Notes: a model not told the origin generated them from the letters alone. Shown: positions 12,901-24,360, counted from the stretch's first letter. The stretch is DNA of 64,000 nt from Himantopus leucocephalus (GCA_003993805.1 RSEF01000004.1:13159622-13223621); one strand, 5' to 3'. Program-made: numbers and translations.

Positions 12901-13627
12901 AATAACTTAGGGGACCAATGTCCCTGTCTGAGGATTAAGCTTCAGTAGGTGGTTCTTCATTCTATCTTCCTCCACCTGTGCTCTTTCCACAAACCATTAG
13001 CAGAGGTTTTCAGCCATGGCAGAGAGTATGAAAGGAATGAATGGCCATTCTGGGAACGTATCCCAGGACCTGATAAAAATCACAGATTTTCCTATAGGCT
13101 AGAAAAGCGCTTTTCATTCTGAGCCTGTTGAGGTCTATAAGGAAAAAGATGGGTGCTGTGCTGGACCACGCACTTAAACATTGCAAGTCTTCTGTCCTTG
13201 TAAATTGCCTAGTAGAAGACAACCTGAAGAAGGGACTGTTAGTTCTCTGTAGCAAAGAAACACACCGGTTAGGGACTTTCCATGTCTAGGAAAAGGCACA
13301 ACATGTTAGAAGTGATAAATAAAAGTTATTTATTACAGCTTTTGAAACTCTCATCATAAACTAGACAACTGTAGTCATAATCATGGTGAAAAGGTGTGGT
13401 TAGTGTGTTTTTGAGGTTTGCTTTAGAAATAAGGCCCTGGTTTGCAATATGTAAAACTAAAAGGAGAATTTTTGTTTATCCTAATTTCCTACTCATTCGA
13501 TGTCTCTTAACGTTTTGCTGCCTTCAATAGTCTCTTGTATGATGGGAGAGAGGGAGGGGAGCCTTTAACGGGTGCTAGTCTCCTGTACCTGCGTGGTGCC
13601 AGCAGCTAGGTGCTTGGCTGAAAGCGG
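9905..13627. other. Unique non-coding DNA
   Basis: Open frames up to 96 codons overlap each other in opposite frames around 10430-10990 and 11800-12090, without recognisable domains. No CR1 or LTR hallmarks were seen. Confidence 0.5.
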
Positions 13628-13687
13628 CTTGTTTTCAAAGGTGTGGAGTGGCAGGTTCTTGTTTTCAAAGGTGTGGAATGGCGGGTT
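13628..13687. repeat. Two-copy 30-bp tandem duplication
   Basis: Copy one (13628-13657) and copy two (13658-13687) both begin CTTGTTTTCAAAGGTGTGGA and differ at two positions (GTGGCAGGTT versus ATGGCGGGTT). Unlike the duplications at single Ns elsewhere in the window, there is no N here, so this is probably a genuine tandem duplication. Confidence 0.9.
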
Positions 13688-13982
13688 CTCTGTCAGTTCT
13701 GGACTGGGATTCGGACAGCTTTCCTTCACTGCTAAATATGGATTAGAGATGTTAAGAGTAACAGCTTAAACAGTCAGCCCATCATAACAGAAGTAAAAAC
13801 ATCACAAAATGGGACAATAGGAAAAGAACTGACTGCTTTTTAGTTAATCAATCGGTTCACCCCTTGGGCTGTGCGCTGTGCCTCTGCCCTGCGCCCCTTC
13901 TCACCAGGATGCTTTCTGCTCCCACTGATGCAGAAGGCGACCACAGTAATACAAACAAGCTGAGAGCAACGATAAACTGTTA

Positions 13983-14061
13983 CCTTTAAAAGAAATTAAA
14001 AATACAAAAATCTAGTTCTCCNCCTTTAAAAAAAATTAAAAATACAAAAATCTAGTTCTCC
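13983..14061. repeat. 39-bp direct duplication across a single N (assembly seam)
   Basis: Positions 13983-14021 and 14023-14061 are the same 39 bases with one difference (G versus A near the start), separated by a lone N at 14022. The most economical reading is two overlapping contig ends that were not merged, not a tandem duplication. Confidence 0.9.
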
Positions 14062-15482
14062 CGTTTTCCCTCTCATGCCCCCATGCATCATTGTACAGGC
14101 TCGGAACAGACAAGCCCGCTATTACAACGTTGTCAGGGCCCTGCTAGTTTTCTAGTTCAAATCCTTGTTCATGCTGTTTGCTAAGTACTTGTTCACTGTG
14201 ACAGCTTTCAGCAAAACAGAACACACTGAATGCTTCTTTCCAAACAGCTCTGTCCTGCTGGGCTTCAAGTGAAACAAGCCCTTCAGACTCCATCATGTGA
14301 ACTTTTCATAAGGAACAATCTCCTTTAGACAATTCCTTTCAGAGATACTATCCGTGAAACTGGGACTTGGGGATGAGGTGACATCACAGCCTTCTTCCTC
14401 TGGCCAGGGTCATGGCCACCAAAGTTGTATTTGTCAGGAGGCCTCCACATGGCATGGTGCATGATTTCCTTAATTACCTAATGTTTCCCCATTAAAAAAA
14501 AAAAATCTACAACAACTTTGAAGTGTATTTTAGTACGTTTTCTGTTGAAAGAAAAACAAACGCTTTTGTGCAGACAGTCAAATCCTGGGTTGTAAAAATC
14601 AGAACCGATTACTGAAAACATAACTCACGTGCAGTTAAATCTTAAAGACAGATGTGCCAGAGCTGGTGGACCAAAACTGAGGCAGATCTTTACTGTTTCC
14701 CTTGTTGGTGTCTGCACCCTGTGCCGTATTCCTCCCTGGCTCACCTGTCTGTTCTCTCCTTGGTAGCAGTCACGTGTAGAAACGAACAGGAGGTTTGATG
14801 AACAAGGCATGCCCTTACCACCGAGTTAGCAAGTAAATGGGGCAAAAAGGGCTATGTTAGAGAGCCTGGGATCATGCAAAATGTTGTGTGCACTTCAGTG
14901 GCAAGAACTTACCTCCCTGGGTCTCCTCCCACCCCATTGCTGAGGATAGACCTTAGAAGGGTACCACCACATTTCCAGGGGGTAGAGGTCGAATTGATGA
15001 CCCATGAAAGCTGTCCCAACCCAAGGGACCACCACCCCAAACACCTGCTGTGCATGGGCAGGGGAGAAATAGTTATGTGGTAAAACCACAACAGAAACAG
15101 TCATGTGGAGAAAACTGATGGGAAAGAAAGGTTGCAGGTGTACAGTTTGATGCAAAACATAGTCCTTCTGGTAGTGGTGTGTCCCACTGATATAGGAATG
15201 GAGCATTTATGTGGTTTTATCCTTTTTACTATTCTTAGTTTGGTAAGTTAATATACACAAGAGATATCTCATGATTGACTTGGTATTTTGTACTGATATT
15301 TCTTTTTTACATCTATATTGAATTAAAGAACTGTTCTTCTGCACTGTTTTACAAAAAAGAAGGTAACTCCAAAATGCATTAAGAAGTAATTGACCTTAAA
15401 TAACTTAAAACAAAATGCCCATTGGGAAACAAATGTAAAAAAAATGGCCTCCAACCCCAAGGGGTGTTTGATCCTTCATGAA
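14062..15482. other. Unique non-coding DNA
   Basis: Short open frames overlap on both strands near 14870-15200. An A-run sits at 14494-14505. No recognised element. Confidence 0.5.
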
Positions 15483-15501
15483 AACATGCTAATAGCATGT
15501 T
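15483..15501. repeat. Perfect 19-bp palindrome
   Basis: AACATGCTA and its exact reverse complement TAGCATGTT flank a single A. It is too short to be a transposon end and could be a symmetric protein-binding site or chance. Confidence 0.6.
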
Positions 15502-15740
15502 AGCTGCCTATTGGTGAACTTGGTAACTGAAAACATTTTGTTTATCCACCTTCCATGATGAAACATATCCCAATTATGAGCTCCAGAATGCATCTTTCCT
15601 TAACACAGTTGTATATGATTTTGTTTTCTAATAATGGATATAAAGGTTACCTGTTCAAAGGGAAAGAGGTCTGATGTACATGGGAATTATTCATAAGAAG
15701 GGATTCTGAAATCCCAGCCTAAACTTTGCCTTTTCACCAG

Positions 15741-15842
15741 GCCTCTGTGCCACAACCAGAATCATATGAAGTAGGTGACAGCTTTGGAGAGCAGCTGTAT
15801 GGACCCACACCTGAGCAGTGCATTTGTGGTTTGACAATGCAG
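15741..15842 (+). other. Best-bounded candidate exon (102 bp, one open frame)
   Basis: A pyrimidine-rich acceptor (CTTTGCCTTTTCACCAG) ends at 15740 and a near-perfect donor (ATGCAG|GTAAGT) starts at 15843. The enclosed 102 bases are 34 codons, phase 0 in and out. This frame has no stop while the other two frames on the strand are closed by TAG or TGA. The peptide begins ASVPQPESYEVGDSFGEQLY and ends CICGLTMQ. I recognise no domain. No partner exon was identified, so a lncRNA exon or a fortuitous splice pair remains possible. Confidence 0.3.
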
Positions 15843-17539
15843 GTAAGTCAAACTAAGAGCTGTCTGTTGCCAGAAGGACCACAGTCTTGCTGCTTCCCTT
15901 GCACTGCCACTGCCACTCATCTGAAACTAGCAAAATTCCTAGCCCGGCAAAAAATTGCAGAATGATGCTCAGAAACACTGCAAACCAAGATGTGTTGGAG
16001 GACTACATTCATGACACTGAGCAAAGGTGACACAGCAAAGGTGACCAAAAGAGGACCAACCTGAGACTGACCAGGATTTGCATAAGCCCTCAGGTATCTC
16101 TGAAAGTTCTGGATCTCAGATGGTATTTATTCCCTCTGTGCTTCTATGAGTGTTAGTTTCCAAGCAAGGTTTTTTTTTTAGTCTGGCTGACAGAGTCATT
16201 CTGTGGGCCAGGCAAAGTTAAAGGACAAGTGATTTATAGGAAAATTTGGTCTACAACATGTGTGCTGTTTGGGATATTTTCTGTACCGTCTTTGGATGAA
16301 ATTCTTTGAACAGACTGAAAAATTTTGCTTGCTTAAGTTCAGAAGTAGCGATTTGTTTTTTCTATCTGACTTACAAATTTTCATGCACTTTCAGTCAGAT
16401 GGGAATAGCACTCATCTGTGTGAATCTGGCCAATAATTCAGGACTTTGGAACACTTGCTGTGAAGAAGCCAGGATAACTAGCCTGAGACAATCACAGGAG
16501 ATGAACCTCACAAGATTCAGCAACAACATCTCTTTGGGAAAGCCCAGCATGTAGGCTTATGGATTTTATGGATATGGGGACAGGCAAACCCTTACTATCC
16601 TATGGTATTTCCACATTGCTCCTTTTATTTCCTTTCCTAAGGGAGCTGGGCTGCTCCAGCTACTCTCGGTACTGGCATCCAGCAGTGTAGATGGAAGCAC
16701 TTGTGTCCAGGACATGGAGGTTACTGACCAGCATGTCCTCCCTGCTAGCATCATATCCAAGAGCCCTGCCAGATGGAAATTCCAATAAAGGCATCACTGC
16801 AAGATGAGAAAAAGTAATAGATGACAAAAAGACAGGCATCTTTTGTGCACCACTTCTTCTTTCTCTTCACCATCAAGGTTCTGTTGGCTTGAACCACTTC
16901 AACGCCTCAAAGTTGAAGGAATAATTGGGATAGTGGCAACTTTTTTTTTTAAGATCATGGAGTTTAGCTCCACTGCTCCTAGTAGCTAAACTAACCAGAG
17001 CAGCATCCTGGATCACCAGCAGCGGTCCAGGACTCTTCTACTTGTGCAGAAATAACTAAGAATGTGCAACACCAAACCAATAGGTCTTTCTTTTTGTTCC
17101 ACGTGCTTCTAATGAGAAATATTTGCTCATAACTGCTAAAAGTTATGCACTGGCCGCCTTATGCATTTTGCCTGCACGGTTCTAGATCAAGTTAGTAAAA
17201 ATTGGAGCAGGCTTGGTGTAATTCTGCAAGTTATTCATACTCTTGTGTAAATCTGTGCACACATGGAGTTATCCTGCTAATGATGTTGTGGAAGCTATTC
17301 TTTCTAGCTGCATCCTACCTTAATGAGAAATTACTTTTATGTGCAATTTCACAGGTATTTCCATGCCCAAATAAAGAAAGAATCTTTGAGGCCAAATTTT
17401 AAAGATATTGAACAGATAATAGCCCTGTGACATTTCAGTTGGAGATGCAATTGCTCAGTAATTGTGATTCACTCATTGATATGGAAAAGGAAGAACATCT
17501 TCATGCTCAAGTGTTTATGTCTGTTTCTTTTCACACTCA
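15843..17539. other. Unique non-coding DNA
   Basis: No convincing exon. A short direct repeat of CAAAGGTGAC occurs near 16023-16045, and an AATAAA lies near 16783-16788 on the + strand. Nothing recognisable as a transposon. Confidence 0.45.
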
Positions 17540-17660
17540 GGACCACAATGCTGCATAATTCCCATTGAGGGCACTGGGAGTTTTCCCTACACCATAATTT
17601 GAGATATTAAAGTCATTTTAGCAACTGCTAAAGAAAAAAAAAAAAAAAAAAAGNAAAAAC
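17540..17660 (+). repeat. Possible ancient amniote repeat motif, then poly-A tract with N
   Basis: The segment around 17559-17584 (TTCCCATTGAGGGCACTGGG followed by AGTTTT) resembles the CCCATTGA..CAATGGGAGTTTT core of an old amniote interspersed repeat whose family name I cannot fix. About 45 bases on, ATTAAA near 17606 precedes an A-run of about 19 (17634-17652), interrupted by a lone N at 17654. ATTAAA plus poly-A also looks like a retrocopied 3' end, but birds have few processed copies and no gene body is recognised upstream. Confidence 0.3.
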
Positions 17661-18429
17661 AGCAGAAGGAAAAGACCTCTGATGAGTCCCAGAATATTTA
17701 CAAATCAATTTACTATAATGTGTGTTTTAAATATAATCATGTGAAATCATACTGGACATTAATAATATTGCTTTAATGTGGTTTGCCTTAAAATGCTCAT
17801 TATATCCCGTGCGGTCTAGTTCACATTCACCTGGAATAGCCAGTGATAAACAACCGATTTCAGGGTCACCAGGTGTGGAAGTTAGTCATACGACTTAGGC
17901 TGTGTAACCTGTGGCTGTATTTTACAGGACCTCATAAATAACAACCAGCTTTTGCCCGTTCTTTGTCCTTTAAATTAATATAAGACCTTATGTATACACA
18001 CAGAGGAAAGGAGAGTAAGAAGAAGGAGGAATGTGCTCCAGGTGGGAGAAGTTGAACATAGAGTTATCTACAATCATGTATTGCATCTGTTTATGCTGTG
18101 CAGAGGAACGTAACTTCTGTGCTTAACTATTTTTGCTTGGAAGTGCATATCACAGAATTCAAGTGGAGGCTGTAATAAATGCAAACAAGCGTTGTATTCA
18201 TTCAGCTGTGGGTTTCTCCCGTTCACTCCTCTGCATTCTCTCCTAACTCTCAAAAATGAGAAATGCACGTTTCCAAGTGGGGGGATGAGGGGGGCACTGG
18301 GATTGAGCTTTTTCTATGCAACCCTTGCTTTTTCACGATTCATTAAACCCTTTCTCCCTCGCGTGTAATTGGACCCCTCTCATTTACATGCATAAAGGAT
18401 GCATAATTCTGAGAGAGGTACTGTGGTCC
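17661..18429. other. Unique non-coding DNA
   Basis: No open frame above 65 codons and no recognised element. Confidence 0.5.
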
Positions 18430-18461
18430 AAAAAAAAAAAAAAAAAANAAAAAAAAAAAAA
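18430..18461. repeat. Poly-A homopolymer containing a single N
   Basis: A run of about 30 A residues is broken by one N at 18448. Its true length is uncertain, and the open frames crossing it are meaningless. No poly-A signal lies at the right distance upstream, so a retrocopy tail is not supported. Confidence 0.85.
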
Positions 18462-20514
18462 GAGGAGATGGCCCTTGGGACAGGGTGCAGGAGACACGGG
18501 AAAACCTGGCGAGGGTGACCCACGTAGAGGCATTGCACCTCTGGAGTGAGCAAGCTGGTCCCGCTATGCAGTGCCGGTGCAGTACAGGGATGCCAACTGC
18601 TGCTGAGAAAGCTTTGGGCTGCCTCGAGTGACCCCGCGGCTGGGGCGTACTTCAAATCCAGTCTTTGCAGTGACCTCAGCTCCCCAGAGAAGCGCTGCTC
18701 TGTGTCTGAGGCAGCAAACAGCTCTACTGCCTGGGATCCTCTGCACGTTGGCACCTGATTAATTAATTAATTATTGCTGATAGAGCATTTGGTGCTATGG
18801 TGCAGCCTCCAGGGCTTAAATCCCAGCCACTGAAGCTGAACTGGCAGTTTTAGGGAGGTGGAAAGGAAGAGACTCTGCTTCTCCCTTCCCCTACACTATG
18901 CAAAATAACTCTTCCTACCCAATGGATTTTTCCTTGCAAAACAACGTCAGATGTTTAATAGCCTTGTTCCTCCTGTCCATGGTGGGGAAAAGTCTCCAAC
19001 CGGAAGGTGAAATATTTTAGATAGCTTTTTACTCAGTTAAATTTCTACCTAGAAACTGCATCCCATGCTTAATAGAAACTGCTCCTCTCTTCCTTTGCAC
19101 AAGCTCTGTTTAGCTCATCTTTATGCAGTTCTTAAAGTTGTTGTGCAAATGCTGAGCTATGTTAAAAAAAGCTCTAGCATCATTTCACCCGCTAGTAGCT
19201 CCTGATTTAGCAGTAAGATGAAAGCATAATCAAGCTCGTTATGATCTAGATACTGAACAACAAAGCTTATTTTTTAAGCTGTGATTTTGACTATATAATG
19301 CATCGGCCAGACTGTGTGGGTCAGACAAAAAATGTGGCAGTGGTACGTGCCCTGCAGGAGAAGCCCCACAGCCTCTCCAGGAATACCTGCTCTGTCCTGC
19401 CTAGGCAGCTCTGCCGCTGGCTGCGCTTTCCAGCGCTCCCTCAGGGGGAACACGTGAGAGTTATACTTCTCCTGGTACAAAGAACACGAGTGGCAGTTGC
19501 TGACTGATGCTGTGGGCAAAGTATACGTACCTTCACATTTCACGTGCATTTGTTGCAAGAGAATCTGTGGTGCATGGAGCCTTAGTAATTTACTTCTGGA
19601 TACAGCAGTTAGCTTTATGTGTCTTCAGAGATGATGCTTTATGGTGGAAATAATTTGGGAATTTTCAAACCCTTAGGAGAAAAAAAAGAATGTGATATTA
19701 CCGTATGGTGTAGCACATAGGATTATGTGTATTGTTAAATGTCAAAACTCACTTCAGATTTTTTTTTGTTATGATTTTTCCAATTATTTTTTATAAACTA
19801 GTTGAGTACATTTGATGGGAGAAACTATTTAAACACTAAGCAGGGCTAATATTTGTTTGCACGTTGTCGATGGGAAAAGTTTTTAGGGAATGAAATAAAA
19901 ACCCGTACATAAATATATGAATGACCGTTTCTTCTAAGCTCTCACTTTATATGCTCAAGCCCATCTTTTAGCTTAACTTCTATTTAAAAAGTTGAAAGAA
20001 ACTAGGAAATCCCTGCAGAGAACAGCCAGCCACACTTCTGAATTTCAATGTGTCCTTCTAGATGAGCGCCTTTGATTTTAAACGGTAAAGTTGTTGCTTT
20101 AATCAGGAGACAATCCTTATATATTAGTTGTACTGGCCTATGATTGTAAGAGCTAAATGATACACAAAACTGGATACACATCTTTGCAGGCCGATTAATG
20201 GGGAGGACTGAAAGCAAAAGTAAACACTAACCTTACAAAATAAAAGAAGTTAAAAGATAAGTGTTAAGGACCTTTTTCTTTTTGGAGAATAAAACAAGAT
20301 TTAGTAGCTTTCCACTTAATTTAAATGAAAAGAATCGCTACCTTACATATTGCACTGATAATGCGGGGGAGAGCGAAAACAAAACTGTCTTTGTAGCAGT
20401 GACACCTCCTATAGTTGTTGTGAAGAAACTTTTCCCCTTGGTATCTGCTAACCAATTCTAATTAATGCTGCACATTCCTCCACTGAAATCATTTAATGCA
20501 TAACAAGGGGGGTT
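18462..20514. other. Unique non-coding DNA
   Basis: A GC-richer patch spans about 18470-18750 with overlapping open frames on both strands and no domain. A short (TTAA)n tract lies at 18758-18773. The remainder is AT-rich and empty of recognised features. Confidence 0.45.
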
Positions 20515-20546
20515 AAAAAAAAAAAGAGAGAGAGAGAGAGAGAAGA
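20515..20546. repeat. Poly-A followed by (GA)n microsatellite
   Basis: A run of A residues passes into about nine GA dinucleotides. It lies just upstream of the CpG-rich block. Confidence 0.85.
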
Positions 20547-20580
20547 AATTCTCAATGCTGATGATTGCCCTGTTCGAATT

Positions 20581-20905
20581 ATGGGAGTGAAAGCCCGGGC
20601 CCCCTAACCTACTGTCTATAAAGCAGAGCTTTGAAAGAGAGCTGCGACCTACAAAAGCTGTCAATCTCCCTTGCCCGGAAAGCCTGGGTTCACATGGATT
20701 CAAGTGACAGCCCTCCTCCCCCGCACACAATACATCAATCTGTCTCTCCCCCGAGCACCCACAGCCCATTGTGCGAGCCGCAGGTGCCTAATATAGCACC
20801 CATGGCCGCCCCCTCGGCCCCCCCTGAGAACCGGCCTGCACAAAGGGGCCTGGGCAGATGGGCGCCGCCGGGAGGTGGCCGCCACACCATCGCTCCGGGG
20901 TTTAA
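20581..20905. promoter_or_regulatory. CpG-rich block, possible small CpG island
   Basis: About 16 CpG dinucleotides were counted by eye in roughly 325 bases, including clusters GGCGCCGCCGGG and GGCCGCC, against a CpG-poor background. GC content is near 60 percent. It contains GCACCCATGGCC at about 20797-20808, a start codon in good Kozak context. It could mark a promoter, an exon, or a GC-rich conserved element. No neighbouring gene is identified to tie it to. Confidence 0.35.
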
Positions 20906-21245
20906 CTTCTTTTTGGGGGGGGTGATTCTGCTTCAGACCTCCTCGCCCTTGGTCACCCACCAGTGGCAAGGGCTGGGGTGGGGTGTTTGGTGCTCAGTTT
21001 GTAGCAGCTGGAAAAAATGGGTGTTGCAAACGGAGGGCAGAACTGAAGGATGGGGCTTTCTTGATAAGACGAGGAAGAATGGCTTCAAACTGGAAGAAGG
21101 TAGATTTAGATTAGATATTAGGAAGAAATTTTTCACTTTGAGGGTGGTGAGGCACTGGAACAGGTTGCCCAGAGAAGCTGTGGATGTCCCGTCCTTGGAG
21201 GTGTTTAAGGCCAGGCTGGATGGCGCTTTGAGCAACCTGGTCTAG
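20694..21245 (+). CDS. Speculative 183-codon ORF running from CpG block into CR1
   Basis: From the first ATG at 20694 the frame is open for 183 codons. The first part is Pro/Ser-rich ([20 protein letters not shown]) and lies in the CpG-rich block. The last 50 or so residues are the decayed C-terminus of the CR1 ORF2 protein, ending [11 protein letters not shown] before a TAG. An in-frame internal ATG with a stronger Kozak context lies at about 20803. Reading through two unrelated segments may be coincidence; no splice or transcript evidence is available. Confidence 0.13.
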   Translation: MDSSDSPPPPHTIHQSVSPPSTHSPLCEPQVPNIAPMAAPSAPPENRPAQRGLGRWAPPGGGRHTIAPGFNFFLGGVILLQTSSPLVTHQWQGLGWGVWCSVCSSWKKWVLQTEGRTEGWGFLDKTRKNGFKLEEGRFRLDIRKKFFTLRVVRHWNRLPREAVDVPSLEVFKARLDGALSNLV

Positions 21246-21330
21246 TGGGAGGTGTCCCTGCCCGTGGCAGGGGGGTTGGAACTCGATGATCTTCAAGGTC
21301 CCTTCCAACCTAAACCGTTCTATGATTTCT
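21055..21330 (+). mobile_element. CR1 LINE, 5'-truncated 3' end
   Basis: This is the terminal part of a chicken-repeat-1 retrotransposon. In frame it encodes the tail of the reverse-transcriptase ORF ([20 protein letters not shown], then [20 protein letters not shown]), stopping at a TAG near 21243. The 3' UTR follows (GGTTGGAACTCGATGATC, then GGTCCCTTCCAACC) with the CR1 tail TTCTATGATTTCT. Full-length CR1 is about 4.5 kb; this copy keeps under 300 bases, typical of 5' truncation. CR1 does not add poly-A, consistent with the end seen here. Confidence 0.95.
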
Positions 21331-22479
21331 AAGGTATCAGTAAATACAGCCTGGTATAGTGGTCTGCAAAGGGGCTCAAACTCTCTTCCTGACATCTTAA
21401 TGGGCAAACAAGCCCTGGGGATGTCTCTGTTCAGAATTACCTGCGTCTGTTTGGTACAAGGGCCATGTAGGCACCCAGCTGTCCAGGCACTGAAGGATAG
21501 TCCTGGAGGTCTGTGCTGCTGGTGGCCCTAAAAGGAACTGACTGTCCATTTCATACTGGGCTTTCACTGGTGAAGGTCTGGCCTGTAATAGTGTTCCAGG
21601 TTTTCTGTAGACTGTGAGTAAACTGCTTTGTCACTTGATGTTTCAATTGCCTCTATGTAAAATGGAGTGAAGGTTTTTCTTGTCTATCCACTCCTTTCCT
21701 TGTTGATAGAAACTGTAAATTTGGGGGAGATGGGAACGTGTCTGTGTGATTGTACAGTGGAGGGCACAGGAGGGCATGTCTGCCATAAAACATATTGGTG
21801 GCAACGGTAATGTAGACGATGAATAAGACATCCTTCTAATGCATGGTGATAAAAGTGGCAGGTTCATCTTCTGCTGCTTTCCATGCCTGAACTGTGAAGG
21901 TTCCCCACCCCCCCTTTAGATCTGCGTTATTGAGTTGGGTTTGGAGAAGCCAGAGGATAGCCACGGAGCTTAATGTGTCAGGAAACTGCACGATGTGGGG
22001 AAGAGGGAGCTCATCCATGCACATGCTGTTACAAGTGGTGCGTAACTGGCTGTTAACGTTGGTTTTTCCCAACACTTACAGCACAGATCTTCTGTTCTGA
22101 TGTCTTTCAGTGGAAGTACATAGTCTGCTCCTGAGTAAACCAAGAAGCCTTGTTAGCCCAGAAGTTACTCAATAACCTTGCTTTTGCTCAAGTTAAAATT
22201 TGCATGAAATAAGCGTCTTTCAATTGCCCTTTATATATATCAAAAACAAACAAGCAAACAAAAACAACAGCATAAGCTTGACTTCCTGAAGTTCCTTTCC
22301 AGATCATTTTGTTCTAAAACGTCACAGCAAGTGTCCCTTTCTCATCGCCAGTGACACAGCTCCCTTATTTGCGAGCTGCCCCCTCACCTGCAGGCTTTGC
22401 TGGGCGGTGGGGACATCCCGGAGCTCAGTAGCCTGGCTGCTCCAGCAGCGTGGCTCCTGCGGCACTGAGTCGAGCGCAG
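21331..22479. other. Unique non-coding DNA
   Basis: Short open frames only. An A/C-rich low-complexity (CAAA)n-like tract lies at about 22239-22270. No gene recognised. Confidence 0.5.
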
Positions 22480-22620
22480 GCTAATTGCTGAAGTATTTCC
22501 TTTGCTTCTGGTGAGGTTTTGCTTCAGTGATTGCAAATTAAAGTGACACTGCAATTCAAGTCAGCACAATGAAATGATGCTCTTGCTGCTTTGATCTTGG
22601 TCCTTAGATAGATAACTCCT
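22480..22620. promoter_or_regulatory. Possible conserved non-coding element
   Basis: A low-complexity-free AT-rich block contains CTAATTGCTG, GCAAATTAAAG and CAATGAAATGATGC, motifs of the homeodomain/POU/SOX type often seen in vertebrate developmental enhancers. There is no coding potential. The call is from composition alone. Confidence 0.15.
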
Positions 22621-24039
22621 TAAAAATAAAAAAAAGGAACTGCTGACTAATTTGGTACTAAGCATCAGTCAGAGATCAAAAATGTCAAAGCGCAGAGCCT
22701 GCTTGTAGGTGTGATGATAACATCTGTGGGCGAAGACAGGTAAAAATTGTCTGATCCTCCGGCAGCAGCTAAGTGTGTTCCACTTTGCTAGCTGAAGAGC
22801 TACATTTCAACTTTCATTTCAGATGGGTGTTTTAAAAACACCAAACAGAACTGGGGCTGAGAGAAACAGCAGTGCAGCACAGTCCAAGACAGGTGAGTCT
22901 GTTGGCAAAACTGTTTGTTTTGAGGAAAAAATCACAGGTGTAGGATGCCAGCTCTGTTGTAGCGAAGCAAGAAGCTGAGCATATGAACAGAAACAGTTCC
23001 ATGGCAGTTAACTTCTTCTCAGTTTGGACTGACAGAGCACCTTCAGGCAGATTTTGAGCCTTCTGCCAAAATATATGACAAAAGCAAATTCAAACTGGCA
23101 TTGGCTTGTCTCAGCAAATTCTTACAGTATGAGATCAAATGATCATGTTGTCTGATACTTACGGTTTTCTTCACTTGCTTTCAAGACTAGATGAGAGGAT
23201 TATTCAGTATATCAGAACATGGAAAAGCTCAGCTGTTTCAGGCTGAACCTTATCTACAACAGGTTCCTACTGCTGTCAATAATTATAATTCTCTAGCTTC
23301 CAATGTAGGACCAAGCCATTAAATTGGAGGCTTACAGCAATTCTCATGTTTGCTTCTGAGAATGTTGCTGTTAAGTAGCAGCTTTTGTTTCCTTTTCAGG
23401 GCTGAGTCAGCTCCAAAGTACCTTGAAGAGTCAATGTTTAATATAGTTCATTAAAGACAGGGATGCCCAACCTTTGCTGGGACAGGGCAACAGTGCAACC
23501 CAAAAATTATCAGGGCAGCATCATACTTTGCTTTCCTTCTTGACCTCAGTCTTAGCTTTTAAATTCTTGTGGCCACAAATGAGTTGTAAATGTTTCCCTG
23601 AAGCCAGCACTTCCCTAAAGATTTTAGAGAGAGACACCCTTTTGCCTTGAGCAGGGGTTCAACCAGGCTAAAAAAACCTGATGTGCCTGACCTCTCTGTC
23701 GTGGTTATCTGCACAAAAAGTCAGGGTCTGGCAGTCCTGGCTAAACAGGGCTCTGAATCAAGCTTTGTTCTCCTAAACTGAAACACCTTAGGAGAAGTTT
23801 AAATCTATGCCCGGTACGGGAAAAGGTAATCTAAATATGACACCTCTTTTTGAAGGTAGCTGTGATCACTGAACAATAAATAAAAACCCTAGACTAGCTC
23901 TTCAAAAGACCGATCTGCTTCTTTCTTATATAAGCAAACTCTTGCACACACGCAAGTTAAAAATAAAGGCAACAGCCTGAACACTAAGAGATGAGCTTAA
24001 CTCATCTGAAGTACAATTTGCAGTAAGGAAACTGGAACT
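22621..24039. other. Unique non-coding DNA with a hAT-like terminus
   Basis: No gene is seen. The start CAGGGATGCCCAACCTTTGC at 23459-23478 resembles the termini of hAT/Charlie DNA transposons, but no matching inverted end was found downstream, so I do not call an element. Confidence 0.4.
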
Positions 24040-24360
24040 CAACTATGGAAGTGATTCATTAGCCATGTATTCAGCTCCAGCACAGTGTTGCAGACAGTTA
24101 TGCTGGGCCTTAATTGCTTCTGTTAACATCATATTCTAGAGCTCATTAGAGATAAACAATGTGTATTAATATAATTCAGACAAGAACTAAAGATTAAGGT
24201 GGAAATCCATTTGCTGTGATGGCCATTAGTCAATTCAGAGCTGTTGAATGATGCTTAAGAGTCTAATATGAATTGGGAGAGTCAATATTTCATCAGGCAG
24301 ATCCTCTCATCTTCATGTGAAAAGTTCTTTGTCTAAAAAAAGTTACTTAATGAAAAGTGC
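24040..24360. promoter_or_regulatory. Candidate enhancer-like block rich in TAAT cores
   Basis: About nine ATTA/TAAT cores occur within roughly 240 bases (24055-24290), together with AACAAT (SOX-like), GTTAAC (HNF1 half-site-like) and AGATAA (GATA-like). There is no open frame, repeat or homopolymer to explain it. Such density is typical of, but not diagnostic for, conserved developmental enhancers. Confidence 0.22.

Noticed and set aside
18430..18461. The poly-A tract as the tail of a processed retrocopy.
   Set aside because: No AATAAA or ATTAAA at the expected distance upstream and no recognisable gene body. It also contains an N in a homopolymer.
23459..23700. CAGGGATGCCCAACCTTTGC looked like the terminus of a hAT/Charlie DNA transposon.
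   Set aside because: No matching inverted end or 8-bp target-site duplication was found downstream, so one 20-base resemblance is not enough.
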